Positions 41,106 through 49,880 of a DNA stretch of 64,000 nucleotides are shown in pieces. Each line of letters begins with the position of its first letter. Within the stretch, counting starts at the first letter, position 1. The notes beneath the pieces are model-generated. The model did not search any database and was not told the origin of the DNA. It was given only the letters and a program-made list of their open reading frames with translations. The translations under genes were made by a program, and so were the position numbers. The stretch is from CAVXEH01 sp963805305 (GTDB lineage: Bacteria > Chloroflexota > Limnocylindria > QHBO01), in the NCBI GenBank assembly GCA_963805305.1, contig CAWDTM010000004.1, forward strand, positions 62,001 through 126,000, given 5' to 3'.

Positions 41106-43165
41106 GGCTCCGTCCTCACTGGCTCATCGTAGGCGGTGATCTCCGCGAGCAGGTCGCCGCGCTGCACCTGGTCACCGACCGCGACCGCGACCCGGGACAC
41201 GATTCCGGCCAGGGGCGTCGTCACCGCGTGCTCCATCTTCATGGCCTCGATGACCACCACGGCGGCGTGCTCGTGGACCGATGCGCCCGCCGCGGCGCGA
41301 ACGGCGATGACCCGGCCAGGCATGGGCGCGGTGAGCACGGCAGTGCCCTCCGCGGTGGCGGCGTGGCGGACCGCCTCCTCGACGGTCGGCGGGGGCGCCA
41401 GGCGGAACGCCACGGATTGGCCCTCCACGTCGGCGTGGGCGGCGCCGTCGGCGACCACGACGGCCGTTGCCCCCACTGCGTCGTCCGCAACGAGCGGCAC
41501 GCTGCGCACCTCGTCGCCGGAGGCCAGGCGCACCACGGGCGGCGCGTTCGCCCGCCAGCCTCCGCCCCACGGACCCGTCTCGGCCGGGCCCTGCCCAACG
41601 AGCGCGCGTCCCGCACAGCGCCAGGCGCCGTCACCGGGCACCGGCGGTGCGGGCAGGCGCATGCCCGCGAGCGTGTCGGTTCGCATCTCGCCGGAGGCCA
41701 TCACCGGCTGCGCCGCCAGCCAGCGGAGGAATCGCAGGTTGGTGCGCACGCCCAGCAGGCGCGTGGCGTCGAGCCCGGCGCGCAGGCGGTCCAGGGCCTG
41801 GGTTCGGTCGCGGCCGTGGGCGATGAGCTTGGCGAGCATGGGATCGAAGCGGTCCGTCACCCGGTCACCCGCGCGGACGCCGGCGTCGACGCGGATCCCC
41901 GCACCGGTGGGCCATTCGATGGCGAGCAGGCGTCCCGTCGCGGGCAGGAAGCCGGCCTCGGGATCTTCCGCGTAGAGACGCACCTCGATCGCGTGCCCGT
42001 TGCGCACGACCTCTGCCTGCCGGATCGCCAGCGCGTGTCCCTCGGCGACCCGGATCTGGTCCTCCACCAGGTCGCGGCCGGTGACCGCCTCGGTGACCGG
42101 GTGCTCCACCTGGAGCCGGGTGTTCATCTCCAGGAAGAAGAACTCGCCGCCGTCGGCCAGGAGGAACTCGACCGTCCCGGCGCCGACGTAGCCCACGTCC
42201 GCCGCGAGGCGCAGGGCCGCGGCGCCCATCCTGCCGCGGATCTCGGGCGTGACCGATGGTGCCGGCGACTCCTCCACGACCTTCTGGTTGCGCCGCTGGG
42301 TGCTGCAGTCGCGCTCGCCCAGGTGGATGCCCTGCCCGTGCGCGTCAAAGAGCACCTGGATCTCCACGTGCCGCGGACCAACCAGGTAGCGCTCCAGGAT
42401 GAGCCGATCCTCGCCGAAGGCGCGTGACGCCTCCCGTCGCGCGCCGGCCAGGGCCTCCGGCAGCTCCTCGGCCGCGCGCAGGACGCGCATCCCCTTGCCG
42501 CCACCGCCGGCGGACGGCTTCACGAGCAGCGGGTAGCCGATGCGGCGCGCCTCGGCAGCGAGTGTCGAGTCGTCCTGATCCGGGCCGTCGTATCCCCGAA
42601 GCGTCGGGACGCCGAGTCCGGCCGCCCGCCGGCGGGCCGCCGCCTTGTCGCCCATGGCCTCGATCGCCGATGCCGGCGGCCCGATCCAGGTGAGGCCTGC
42701 GCCAACCACTGACGCGGCGAACTCCGCGTTCTCGGAGAGGAAGCCATAGCCGGGGTGGATGGCCGTCGCCCCGCCGGCGCGCGCCACGGCGATGATCGCC
42801 GCCCCGTCGAGATAGCCCGGGATGGCCCGCGTCTCGTCCATCCCGTCAGGCGCCCGCTCGTCGGGAAGATGGACCCCGATCGTCCGGATCCCCAACCGCC
42901 GGGCGGTGCGTGCGATCCGCGCGGCGATCTCGCCGCGGTTGGCGACCAGGAGCGACGCGATCCGGCCGGCGCCGGCGGGCGTCGAGTGCGGAGCCTCGGT
43001 CGCCTCGATCCCCGTTACGCGCGCCAACGACGAACGCGACACGCGGAGCCGCCCTCCGACCCGAGCGGCCGGCAGCCGACCGCTCGAGATCCAGCGCTGC
43101 ACGGTGCGAGGCGTCACCCCCAGGGCATCGGCGACGTCGCGCGGGGTCAGCAGCTCATCGGCCAT
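41102..43165 (-). CDS. acyl-CoA carboxylase alpha subunit with N-terminal excisionase-type HTH
   Basis: 687 residues. Residues 1-50 form an excisionase/MerR-like DNA-binding domain (LLTPRDVADALGVTPRTVQR, WISSGRLPAARVGGRLRVSR). From residue about 68 the protein is a biotin carboxylase (SLLVANRGEIAARIARTARR, KPSAGGGGKGMRVL, EMNTRLQVEHPVTE). Biotinylation is at Lys643 (EAMKMEHAV) in a C-terminal BCCP domain. Next to a methylcrotonyl-type carboxyltransferase, hydratase and HMG-CoA lyase, it is probably 3-methylcrotonyl-CoA carboxylase alpha. The frame is open throughout. GACAAT (complement of 43172-43177) is 6-7 nt before the ATG. TTG at residue 47 is the only late alternative near the junction. 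Confidence 0.9.
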   Translation of the reverse strand: MADELLTPRDVADALGVTPRTVQRWISSGRLPAARVGGRLRVSRSSLARVTGIEATEAPHSTPAGAGRIASLLVANRGEIAARIARTARRLGIRTIGVHLPDERAPDGMDETRAIPGYLDGAAIIAVARAGGATAIHPGYGFLSENAEFAASVVGAGLTWIGPPASAIEAMGDKAAARRRAAGLGVPTLRGYDGPDQDDSTLAAEARRIGYPLLVKPSAGGGGKGMRVLRAAEELPEALAGARREASRAFGEDRLILERYLVGPRHVEIQVLFDAHGQGIHLGERDCSTQRRNQKVVEESPAPSVTPEIRGRMGAAALRLAADVGYVGAGTVEFLLADGGEFFFLEMNTRLQVEHPVTEAVTGRDLVEDQIRVAEGHALAIRQAEVVRNGHAIEVRLYAEDPEAGFLPATGRLLAIEWPTGAGIRVDAGVRAGDRVTDRFDPMLAKLIAHGRDRTQALDRLRAGLDATRLLGVRTNLRFLRWLAAQPVMASGEMRTDTLAGMRLPAPPVPGDGAWRCAGRALVGQGPAETGPWGGGWRANAPPVVRLASGDEVRSVPLVADDAVGATAVVVADGAAHADVEGQSVAFRLAPPPTVEEAVRHAATAEGTAVLTAPMPGRVIAVRAAAGASVHEHAAVVVIEAMKMEHAVTTPLAGIVSRVAVAVGDQVQRGDLLAEITAYDEPVRTEP

Positions 43166-43210
43166 GTCGCGATTGTCGCAGACCGCTGGGCGGAGCCACC
43201 GGGACGGGCC

Positions 43211-44017
43211 TCAGTCCCGGACCCACGATGGCGGGCGCTTCTCAAGGAAGGCGCCCAGCCCTTCCTGCCCCTCCGCTGAGACCCGCTGTCGCGCGGCGAT
43301 CCCCAGGACGAGCGACTGGGCGGCGTCCGCGTCCAGGCCGCGGAGGGCCCGAATCACCGCCTTTGCCTCGCGGGCCGCGGTGGGACCCGCGCTCAGAAGC
43401 TCCGCGACCACTGCCTCCACCCGCGCGTCGAGGGCCGGCTCATCGGCCAGGACCTCGTGCACCAGGCCAATGGCCAGGGCGCGCTCAGCCCCGAAGCGCT
43501 CCCCGGTCGGGAACAGCGCGCGGGCCTGCGACTCGCCGATCTTGGCGACCACGAAGGGGGCGATTACGGCGGGGAGGATACCCAGCTTGGTCTCCGTGAA
43601 CCCGAAGCGGGTGTCTGCGGCGGCGAGCACCACGTCGGCGACGGCGCAGAGGCCCATCCCGCCGCCCAGTGCCGCGCCGTGGACACGGGCCACGACCGGG
43701 ACCGGGCAGCGGTCGATGGTGGCCAGCATGTCGTGGAGGCGACCGGCATCGGCGCGGTTCTCCTCGAGGGTCAGCACCATGGCGGCCTTCTGCCAGGCGA
43801 TGTCGGCGCCGGCCGAGAAGGAGCGGCCCTCGCCGGCGATGACCACCGCCCGCAGTCGGTCGGGCGGCTCGGCCGAGAGCTCCGCGAATGCCGCCGCCAG
43901 GGCCGCGATCAGCTCCGCGTTGAAGGCGTTGCGCACCTCCGGTCGCGCCAACGTGACGCGGGCCACCACGCCGTCTGGCCCGGAGCGCTCGACACGGAGG
44001 CCGTAACGTTCGGTCAT
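43211..44017 (-). CDS. enoyl-CoA hydratase/isomerase, methylglutaconyl-CoA hydratase-like
   Basis: 268 residues, crotonase fold: RPEVRNAFNAELIAALAAAF, GEGRSFSAGADIAWQ (oxyanion loop), VHGAALGGGMGLCAVADVVL, and FTETKLGILPAVIAPFVVAK. Glu-141-type catalytic residues lie in the expected loop. In the context of carboxylase and HMG-CoA lyase it should hydrate 3-methylglutaconyl-CoA. ATG at 44017 overlaps the TGA of the SseB-domain gene as ATGA. Confidence 0.9.
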   Translation of the reverse strand: MTERYGLRVERSGPDGVVARVTLARPEVRNAFNAELIAALAAAFAELSAEPPDRLRAVVIAGEGRSFSAGADIAWQKAAMVLTLEENRADAGRLHDMLATIDRCPVPVVARVHGAALGGGMGLCAVADVVLAAADTRFGFTETKLGILPAVIAPFVVAKIGESQARALFPTGERFGAERALAIGLVHEVLADEPALDARVEAVVAELLSAGPTAAREAKAVIRALRGLDADAAQSLVLGIAARQRVSAEGQEGLGAFLEKRPPSWVRD

Positions 44018-44829
44018 CGTGCACCCCGCCGGTAGAAGGGCTCGGCGACGCCGCGCACTCCGGAGAGGAGAGGCTCCTCGAGCCAGACCACGTCGGTGCC
44101 GTCGGGCACGTCGACCGTCGCCGATGCCTCCTCGCCGCCGACGAGTCCGAGCAGGAGGCGGCGGACGCCATCGCTCTCGGTTTCCACAAGGTAGGCCGTC
44201 TCCACCAACGACCCAGCCAGGTCGCGGGCCAGGGTTGCCTCGAGGGCCAGCGTCTCCGCGCCCGGCAGGCGCAGCGCCAGCGACGAACGATGCGTCGGCT
44301 CGAAGAGAGGCTCGTCAGCGCCGGGCAGCCGGCCCGCGGCCAGCGCTCCCACCTCCTCCGCGCTGAACTCGTACGGAATCGGACCCGCCGGGTCCAGGAT
44401 CGCCGGGAGGCCGTTCGATGCCAGGTTCGTGAAGGCGATCCTGGCCGGTATCGGCAGGTTCGCAGTTCCCAGCGGCGACCAGGCCGCCAGGGCGGCGACC
44501 GATCCGAACAGGACGTTGACCGGGTTGCCGGCGCCGTCCCGGGCCAGCATCACGCTGATCTCGACCTCCTCGTCGTCGTCCACCGCGGACGCGAGGGCAG
44601 CCTTCGCCTCGTCGCCGTGGCTGGGCGGGACGGGCAGGAGCACGGTACCGCTCATCAGGGTCCGGTAGAACGCCCCCAGGGCGCCGCTGTCGTCATCCGC
44701 GCGCTCCTGTGCCTCGCGAGCGGCCTGCATCACGGCGAAGAGATTCGCCGAGCTCGTCTCCAGCGTCCCGGTCGGCGTCGAGCGGTCGTGCGAACCCGGC
44801 TGCGGTCGTTCGACGGTTTCATCGCTCAC
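44014..44829 (-). CDS. SseB-family protein
   Basis: 271 residues. The N-terminal half matches the SseB domain (GALGAFYRTLMSGTVLLPVP, VLFGSVAALAAWSP, FTNLASNGLPAILDPAG); the C-terminal half resembles the SseB C-terminal domain. Function is unclear (enhanced serine sensitivity in E. coli). GTG at 44829 is 6 nt after TACGCT (complement of 44836-44841), predicted leaderless. It heads the transcript that continues into the hydratase gene. It is divergent from the VOC gene at 44890. Confidence 0.82.
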   Translation of the reverse strand: MSDETVERPQPGSHDRSTPTGTLETSSANLFAVMQAAREAQERADDDSGALGAFYRTLMSGTVLLPVPPSHGDEAKAALASAVDDDEEVEISVMLARDGAGNPVNVLFGSVAALAAWSPLGTANLPIPARIAFTNLASNGLPAILDPAGPIPYEFSAEEVGALAAGRLPGADEPLFEPTHRSSLALRLPGAETLALEATLARDLAGSLVETAYLVETESDGVRRLLLGLVGGEEASATVDVPDGTDVVWLEEPLLSGVRGVAEPFYRRGAR

Positions 44830-44889
44830 GCCCCGAGCGTACCGGATCGGGGGCGACGCTGGCGCGTGGCGCGGTGCTAGCATCGCAAC

Positions 44890-45678
44890 ATGGTCACCGG
44901 CATCGACCACCTGGTCATCGCCGTCCGCGACCTCGACGAGGCTGCGGCCGAGTTGGAGTCCCGGGTCGGCCTGGCCTTCTCCGGAGGCGGCCGCCACGAA
45001 GGGGCCGGTACCGCAAACCGCATCGCCTTTCTGGCCGATGGGGCCTACCTGGAGCTCATCGCCGTCGAGGATCGCGAGTCGGCTTCCGGCTGGCCGGTCG
45101 GCCGTGCAACGGTCCAGGCCCTCGACGCACACGGGCCCGGCCTCGCCAGCTACGCTCTCCTGGATGATCGCCTGGAGGCGACGGTGCCGGAGCTGCAGGC
45201 CAACGGGAGCAGCGTGGGCCCGATCCAGCAGGGATCGCGTCGCCGCCCCGACGGTGACCTGGTCGAGTGGTGGACGGCGGCGCCGGATCACATCGGCCCT
45301 GACGGCGTCCCGTTCCTGATCCGTCACGCGCACACGGGCGCGGAATGGGGCCCGGAGGCTGTGACCGCTCGACGAGCATTCGTGCAACCCCTCGGCAGCC
45401 CGGCCGTCCTCGTCCGCCTGGACCTCGCCACCCCCGATCCGCCCGCCCTCGCCGCGCGCTACCGGCGGCAGCTGGGCATCGAGTTCTGGGCGGTCGCCGA
45501 CCTGGCGGTCTGCACCGTCGGCGCCCACACCATCCGGCTCGTCCCTCGCCGGGAGATGGAGGTGCCGGCCATCGTGGTCCTGGGAGCCGCGGTCGACGGG
45601 CCGCGCTCGTCCACGCTCCTGGGCCTGCGCTGGGACATCGAGCCGGCGGAGGTCACCGCGGTCCTCGCCAGCCGCTGA
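44890..45678 (+). CDS. VOC superfamily protein (Glyoxalase-like domain)
   Basis: 262 residues, two VOC-like halves: GIDHLVIAVRDLDEAAAELE opens the first; the second is LVRLDLATPDPPALAARYRR. It resembles the Glyoxalase_3/PF13468 group whose substrates are mostly unknown. ATG at 44890 is 6 nt after TAGCAT (44878-44883), predicted leaderless. The 60-bp region to the divergent SseB gene holds both promoters. Confidence 0.8.
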   Translation: MVTGIDHLVIAVRDLDEAAAELESRVGLAFSGGGRHEGAGTANRIAFLADGAYLELIAVEDRESASGWPVGRATVQALDAHGPGLASYALLDDRLEATVPELQANGSSVGPIQQGSRRRPDGDLVEWWTAAPDHIGPDGVPFLIRHAHTGAEWGPEAVTARRAFVQPLGSPAVLVRLDLATPDPPALAARYRRQLGIEFWAVADLAVCTVGAHTIRLVPRREMEVPAIVVLGAAVDGPRSSTLLGLRWDIEPAEVTAVLASR

Positions 45679-45712
45679 CTCCGCTTCCCTGCGGCCTCGG
45701 TGCGGGCGAGCG

Positions 45713-45907
45713 CTAGTCGGCGTCGACCACCGTCGTGCTTGCGGCTCGCCAGCGAGCCGCCCACAGCACCGTGATCAAGCCCACCGCGGCGACGATGATG
45801 CCGATCGCGGGCTGGTACGGGTGCAGGGGCGGAATCGCGACCCCGAGGGTGGGGAGCACGAGCGTGCCAACCCCCACGATGACGAGCAGGACGCCAAGGC
45901 TGAGCAT
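45713..45907 (-). CDS. 64-residue two-helix membrane protein
   Basis: Two helices (LGVLLVIVGVGTLVLPTLGV and PAIGIIVAAVGLITVLWAAR) joined by PPLHPYQ, with a short C-terminal tail. No family recognised. ATG at 45907 is chosen because GGAGGA lies 7 nt upstream (complement of 45915-45920). It follows the carboxyltransferase gene on the same strand by about 60 bases. Confidence 0.6.
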   Translation of the reverse strand: MLSLGVLLVIVGVGTLVLPTLGVAIPPLHPYQPAIGIIVAAVGLITVLWAARWRAASTTVVDAD

Positions 45908-45970
45908 CGGTCGATCCTCCAATCCGAAACGGTCAGATGGAGAGCAGGACCCGTGCCACGCGCACGACGG

Positions 45971-47570
45971 CTACATACGGAAGACGCCGAACCGCGTCTC
46001 CCCGATGCCGGCATTGAGTGCCGCGCTGATCCCCATGGCCAGCACCCGACGGGTGTCCAGCGGGTCGATCACCCCGTCGTCCCAGAGCCGTGCCGTCGAG
46101 TAGTACGGCGACCCGGCGCGGTCGTATTCGGCCAGGATCGGTGCCTCGAACGCGTCGCGGTCGGCATCGGTCTCGAAGCCCCCGCGCACCGTGGACAGCA
46201 CCCGGGCCGCCTGCGCGCCGCCCATCACGCTGATCCGCGCGCTGGGCCACATCCACAGCTGGCGCGGCGAGTACGCACGCCCCGCCATGCCGTAGTTCCC
46301 CGCCCCGAAGGACCCGCCGATGATCACCGTGAACTTCGGCACCGATGTCGTCGCCACCGCGGTGACCAGCTTGGCCCCGTCCCTGGCGATCCCGCCGGCC
46401 TCGTACTCGCGCCCGACCATGAAGCCGGTGATGTTCTGCAGGAAGACGAGCGGGATGCGGCGCTGGCTGGCGAGCTCCACGAAATGAGCCCCCTTGAGAG
46501 CCGAACTGCTGAACAGGATGCCGTTGTTGGCCAGGATCCCCACCGGGTAGCCGTCCAGGTGGGCGAACCCGCAGACGAGCGTCTCCCCGTAGCGCGCCTT
46601 GAACTCGTGGAACTCGCTGCGGTCGACGAGCCGCGCGATCACCTCACGCACGTCGTAGGAATGGCGCGCATCGGCCGGGATCACGCCGTAGAGCTCCTCT
46701 GCCGAGACCGATGGCGGCGCCGGGTCGCTTCGCTCCCACGGCGGCTCCGGCTTCCGCCATCCCAGGTTGCGGACGATCTCGCGGCCGATGGCCAGGGCAT
46801 GCTCGTCGTCGAGGGCGTAGTGGTCGGCGACGCCGCTGGTCACGGTGTGGACCTCCGCGCCGCCCAGCTCCTCCGCGGTCACATCCTCGCCGGTGGCGGC
46901 CTGCACCAGCGGCGGGCCGCCAAGGAAGATGGTGCCCGTCCCGCTTGACGATGACCGTCTCGTCGCTCATGGCCGGGACGTAGGCGCCGCCCGCCGTGCA
47001 GCTGCCCATGACCAGCGCGATCTGCGGCACCCCCCGGGCGGAGAGCTGTGCCTGGTTGTAGAAGATCCGTCCGAAGTGCTCGCGATCGGGGAAGACCTCG
47101 TCCTGCATGGGCAGGAACGCGCCGCCGGAGTCCACCAGGTACAGGCAGGGCAGGTGGTTCTCCAGCGCGATCTCCTGGGCGCGGAGGTGCTTCTTGACCG
47201 TGAGCGGGAAGTAGCTGCCGCCCTTGACCGTCGCGTCGTTTGCGACGATCACGCACTCGATCCCCTCGACGCGGCCGATCCCGGTGACGATACCCGCCCC
47301 GGGCGCCTCGTCGTCATACAGCCCGGTGGCGGCGAGCGCGGAGAGCTCGAGGAACGCGCTTCCCGGATCGACGAGCCGGTCGATGCGCTCGCGGACCGGG
47401 AGCTTGCCGCGCTCCCGGTGACGGTCGACGCTCCGCTCGTCGCCTCCCGCGCCACGCTCGGTCACCGTTCGCGTTCGTTCCCGGAGCTCTTCGACGAGCG
47501 CGCCCATCGACGCGGCATTCGCGGCGAAGGCCGGCGAGGCGGGGTCCAGGGACGTTGTGATCTGCGCCAT
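45971..47570 (-). CDS. acyl-CoA carboxylase carboxyltransferase subunit, with a 1-base insertion
   Basis: Beta subunit of a methylcrotonyl-CoA-type carboxylase. The N-terminal part (46938-47570) shows CLYLVDSGGAFLPMQDEVFP and GSCTAGGAYVPAMSDETVIV. The C-terminal part (45971-46934) shows LANNGILFSSSALKGAHFVE, FLQNITGFMVGREYEAGGIA and GGSFGAGNYGMAGRAYSPRQ. One extra base in a CCC run at 46935-46937 breaks the frame. Removing it joins both parts into 532 residues, normal for MccB. GATAAT (complement of 47577-47582) is 6 nt before the ATG, so it is probably leaderless. Its alpha partner is at 41102-43165. Confidence 0.9.
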
Positions 47571-47634
47571 CGACCGATTATCGCCGCTGCCCGGGGCGTT
47601 TTCCGTCCGCGTCCGCGCCGGGCGCGGACGCCAA

Positions 47635-48231
47635 TCAGGCGAGGGTGACGAGCGGGGTGATCTGGGCGACGTGAGCGGTGTTGACGATCACCACGCTCAC
47701 GACGTGCTCGAACGGCGGCTCGCCGGTATGGAGCAGGTAGGCCTCGGTGAGCGGCAGCCAGCGCTGGCTGCGCAGGAGCAGCTCGGGACCAACCTCGGCG
47801 CCGGGCGCGAGGTGCAGGTTGCCGGTGACGTTGAAGGGTCCGACGGAAAGGGCCACCCGTCGGAGGCGCCGATGGAGGCGCAGCTGGCGGCTGGCGCGCC
47901 ACTCGGGCGGCATGGCCAGCACGACCTGGTCGGTCGCCAGGGTCTGCCATTCGCCGCTGTCGCTCCACGAGGCGTCCGGGTCGTCCAGGGCCGCTCGCAC
48001 GTCGCCGCCGGCCGCGCCCTCGAGCGGACCAGGGCTGGGCCGCCACAGGCGGAGCTCGGCCTGCTCGTTGAGGAGATCGGTCACGCGCCGGCCGTTGGCC
48101 GAGATCCAGGCCACGACGCGCGCATCTGCGGTGTACAGCTCGATCGGGGCGAGGTCGGTGGCCACAGCCACGGCCGACGTGCCGGAGGTCGCAGCGACGC
48201 CGTTTCCGCGGCGCCAGTTCCAGAAGGTCAA
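47635..48231 (-). CDS. hypothetical soluble protein
   Basis: 198 residues. It starts LTFWNWRRGNGVAATS and continues with IELYTADARVVAWISANGRR and NEQAELRLWRPSPG. The C-terminal half is PPFEHVVSVVIVNTAHVAQI. No family recognised with confidence. TTG at 48231 is chosen because GGAGG sits 5 nt upstream, while the longer upstream reading is low complexity. TAGGGT (complement of 48285-48290) would give a leader near 47 nt. Confidence 0.65.
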   Translation of the reverse strand: MTFWNWRRGNGVAATSGTSAVAVATDLAPIELYTADARVVAWISANGRRVTDLLNEQAELRLWRPSPGPLEGAAGGDVRAALDDPDASWSDSGEWQTLATDQVVLAMPPEWRASRQLRLHRRLRRVALSVGPFNVTGNLHLAPGAEVGPELLLRSQRWLPLTEAYLLHTGEPPFEHVVSVVIVNTAHVAQITPLVTLA

Positions 48232-48401
48232 GGGAGCCTCCGTAGCAGACGGACGAACCGCTGGCAGCCGCGGCTCGTGTGCCAACCCTACCGGCGCGCC
48301 GCCCAGACCTCCATGCGCCGACAGTACTAGGGCGGATGGTCCGGTGCTCTTGCGCACCGATGGGCTGGCGCCCGACGATCTGGGGGAGTACAACGGTTCT
48401 C

Positions 48402-48971
48402 ATGAAACAAAGCATTCGCGTGATCGTCGCCGCCCTGGCGCTCCTGCTCCTCGTTGTGGGAACGGCATTCGCGACCCGATCGCCGCAGGGCGAGCAGCAC
48501 CGGTCGCCGGTCGCCGCGTCCCACCAGCCGAGCAGCCCCGACGAGGACGCCGACGAGTCAGCGGCCCCCAATCCGGCCTCGAGCCCCGGCTCCGGCGATG
48601 CGAGCGCCCCGCTGGGTGACGACCGGGCCAACGCACTGGTGGCCCTTCTCAAGGCCCAGGGAATCGACGCCACGGCAGACGAGCTCAAGACGCTGGCGGC
48701 GCGTTACGGCGTGGGCGGGGCAGTGCGCCTGGAGGCATGGGCAGCGGCGACAGGGAAGACGGCGGTCGAGCTGGCCAGCCTGTACGACGACTCCGGCGTG
48801 GGCTGGGGGGCCTTCGCGAAGCAGCTCGGGTCGGCGGACAGCTCCCTCGCCCTCTCGCCGGGCATCGGGTGGATCATCGGCCACGGCCACGGCCACGGCC
48901 ACGGCCACGGGCACGGGCCAGCGAACCCGCACGCGGCCAGCGCGCCGGGCCAGGCGAAGAAGTCCAGCTGA
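48402..48971 (+). CDS. secreted protein with a Gly-His repeat tail
   Basis: 189 residues. Signal peptide (IRVIVAALALLLLVVGTAFA), Ser/Pro/Asp-rich linker to about 72, then a helical domain (LLKAQGIDATADELKTLAAR, LEAWAAATGKTAVELASLYD) and a tail GHGHGHGHGHGHG at 160-172 with six alternating His. The tail could bind nickel, zinc or copper outside the cell. The DNA under it is a 6-bp microsatellite. GGGGGAG lies 13-19 nt before the ATG. No known family. Confidence 0.7.
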   Translation: MKQSIRVIVAALALLLLVVGTAFATRSPQGEQHRSPVAASHQPSSPDEDADESAAPNPASSPGSGDASAPLGDDRANALVALLKAQGIDATADELKTLAARYGVGGAVRLEAWAAATGKTAVELASLYDDSGVGWGAFAKQLGSADSSLALSPGIGWIIGHGHGHGHGHGHGPANPHAASAPGQAKKSS

Positions 48972-49004
48972 CCGCCCGCCGCGGCCTGCTAGGCTGCGCC
49001 GGGC

Positions 49005-49349
49005 ATGATCACCATCGATGACTTCGACCGCGTCGAGATGCGTGTCGGCCGCATCGTGGAGGCCCGCCCGTTTCCGGGCAAGCGAAAGCCTTCCTACCAG
49101 CTGCGCATCGACTTCGGCCCCGTGCTCGGCGAGCGGGTGAGCTCCGCGCAGCTGACCCGCACCTATCCCGATCCGGCGAGCCTGGTCGGCCGGCAGGTCG
49201 TGGCCCTCCTCAACGTCCCACCGCGCCGGATCGCCGGGTTCGCGAGCGAGGTCCTCGTGCTGGGTGCCATGGGCCACGGTGATGACGCAGGCCAGGTCTG
49301 GCTGCTGGCACCCGAGCCGGCGGCGCCCGAAGGGACGCGCATCGGGTAG
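49005..49349 (+). CDS. CsaA-like tRNA-binding-domain protein
   Basis: 114 residues, an OB-fold tRNA_bind domain: FDRVEMRVGRIVEARPFPGK, YQLRIDFG, SSAQLTRTYPDPASLVGRQV, VALLNVPPRRIAGFASEVLV. CsaA proteins act as tRNA-binding or chaperone-like factors. ATG at 49005 is 9 nt after TAGGCT (48990-48995), so the 5' UTR would be nearly absent. Confidence 0.88.
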   Translation: MITIDDFDRVEMRVGRIVEARPFPGKRKPSYQLRIDFGPVLGERVSSAQLTRTYPDPASLVGRQVVALLNVPPRRIAGFASEVLVLGAMGHGDDAGQVWLLAPEPAAPEGTRIG

Positions 49350-49435
49350 CGCTGATCCGGGCGTTCGGCCCCCGTTCAGCTGGGCGGGGGGCGGTCTTCA
49401 TGCGTCTGGCCTCGCCCCGCTACCATCACGGATGC

Positions 49436-49873
49436 ATGAGCACCCAGGGCCCCCTGGTCGACGCCCCGCCGGAGGGGATGCCCGACCCGAATCTCGTCCC
49501 GCCGCAGATCGCCAGGTCGGGCGATCCCTTTGCGCGGCTGCGGATCATCCATTTCCTGTCACGCCTCCACCGCAACGAAACCCATCAGCTGCGTGACGTG
49601 GTCACGGCCCTGAACGCGGCGTTCCTGGACTGGTCGTTCCCGGAGAAGGTGGTCCTGGCCGAGCTGGTGCAGCTCCAGGCCGACTGGTCCATCAGCTTCC
49701 ACGGCGACGATCGGATCGTCCTGGACCGCAACGAGCGCGGTCATACCCTCCTGATCGTCGGCTCGACGAGGATGACTCCGTTCCTCGTTGCCGAGGCGCG
49801 GCGGGCCGCGGATGCCTGCGAGGAGTCGCTGCGGCAGTTCACCCTGGGCGACGGGATCACGACCGACAACTGA
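49436..49873 (+). CDS. hypothetical soluble protein
   Basis: 145 residues, mixed alpha/beta: RLRIIHFLSRLHRNETHQLR, AAFLDWSFPEKVVLAELVQL and VLDRNERGHTLLIVGSTRMT. No family recognised. ATG at 49436 is 9 nt after TACCAT (49421-49426), matching the local near-leaderless pattern. It converges on thyX with 7 bases between the stops. Confidence 0.6.
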   Translation: MSTQGPLVDAPPEGMPDPNLVPPQIARSGDPFARLRIIHFLSRLHRNETHQLRDVVTALNAAFLDWSFPEKVVLAELVQLQADWSISFHGDDRIVLDRNERGHTLLIVGSTRMTPFLVAEARRAADACEESLRQFTLGDGITTDN

Positions 49874-49880
49874 GGGGGCG

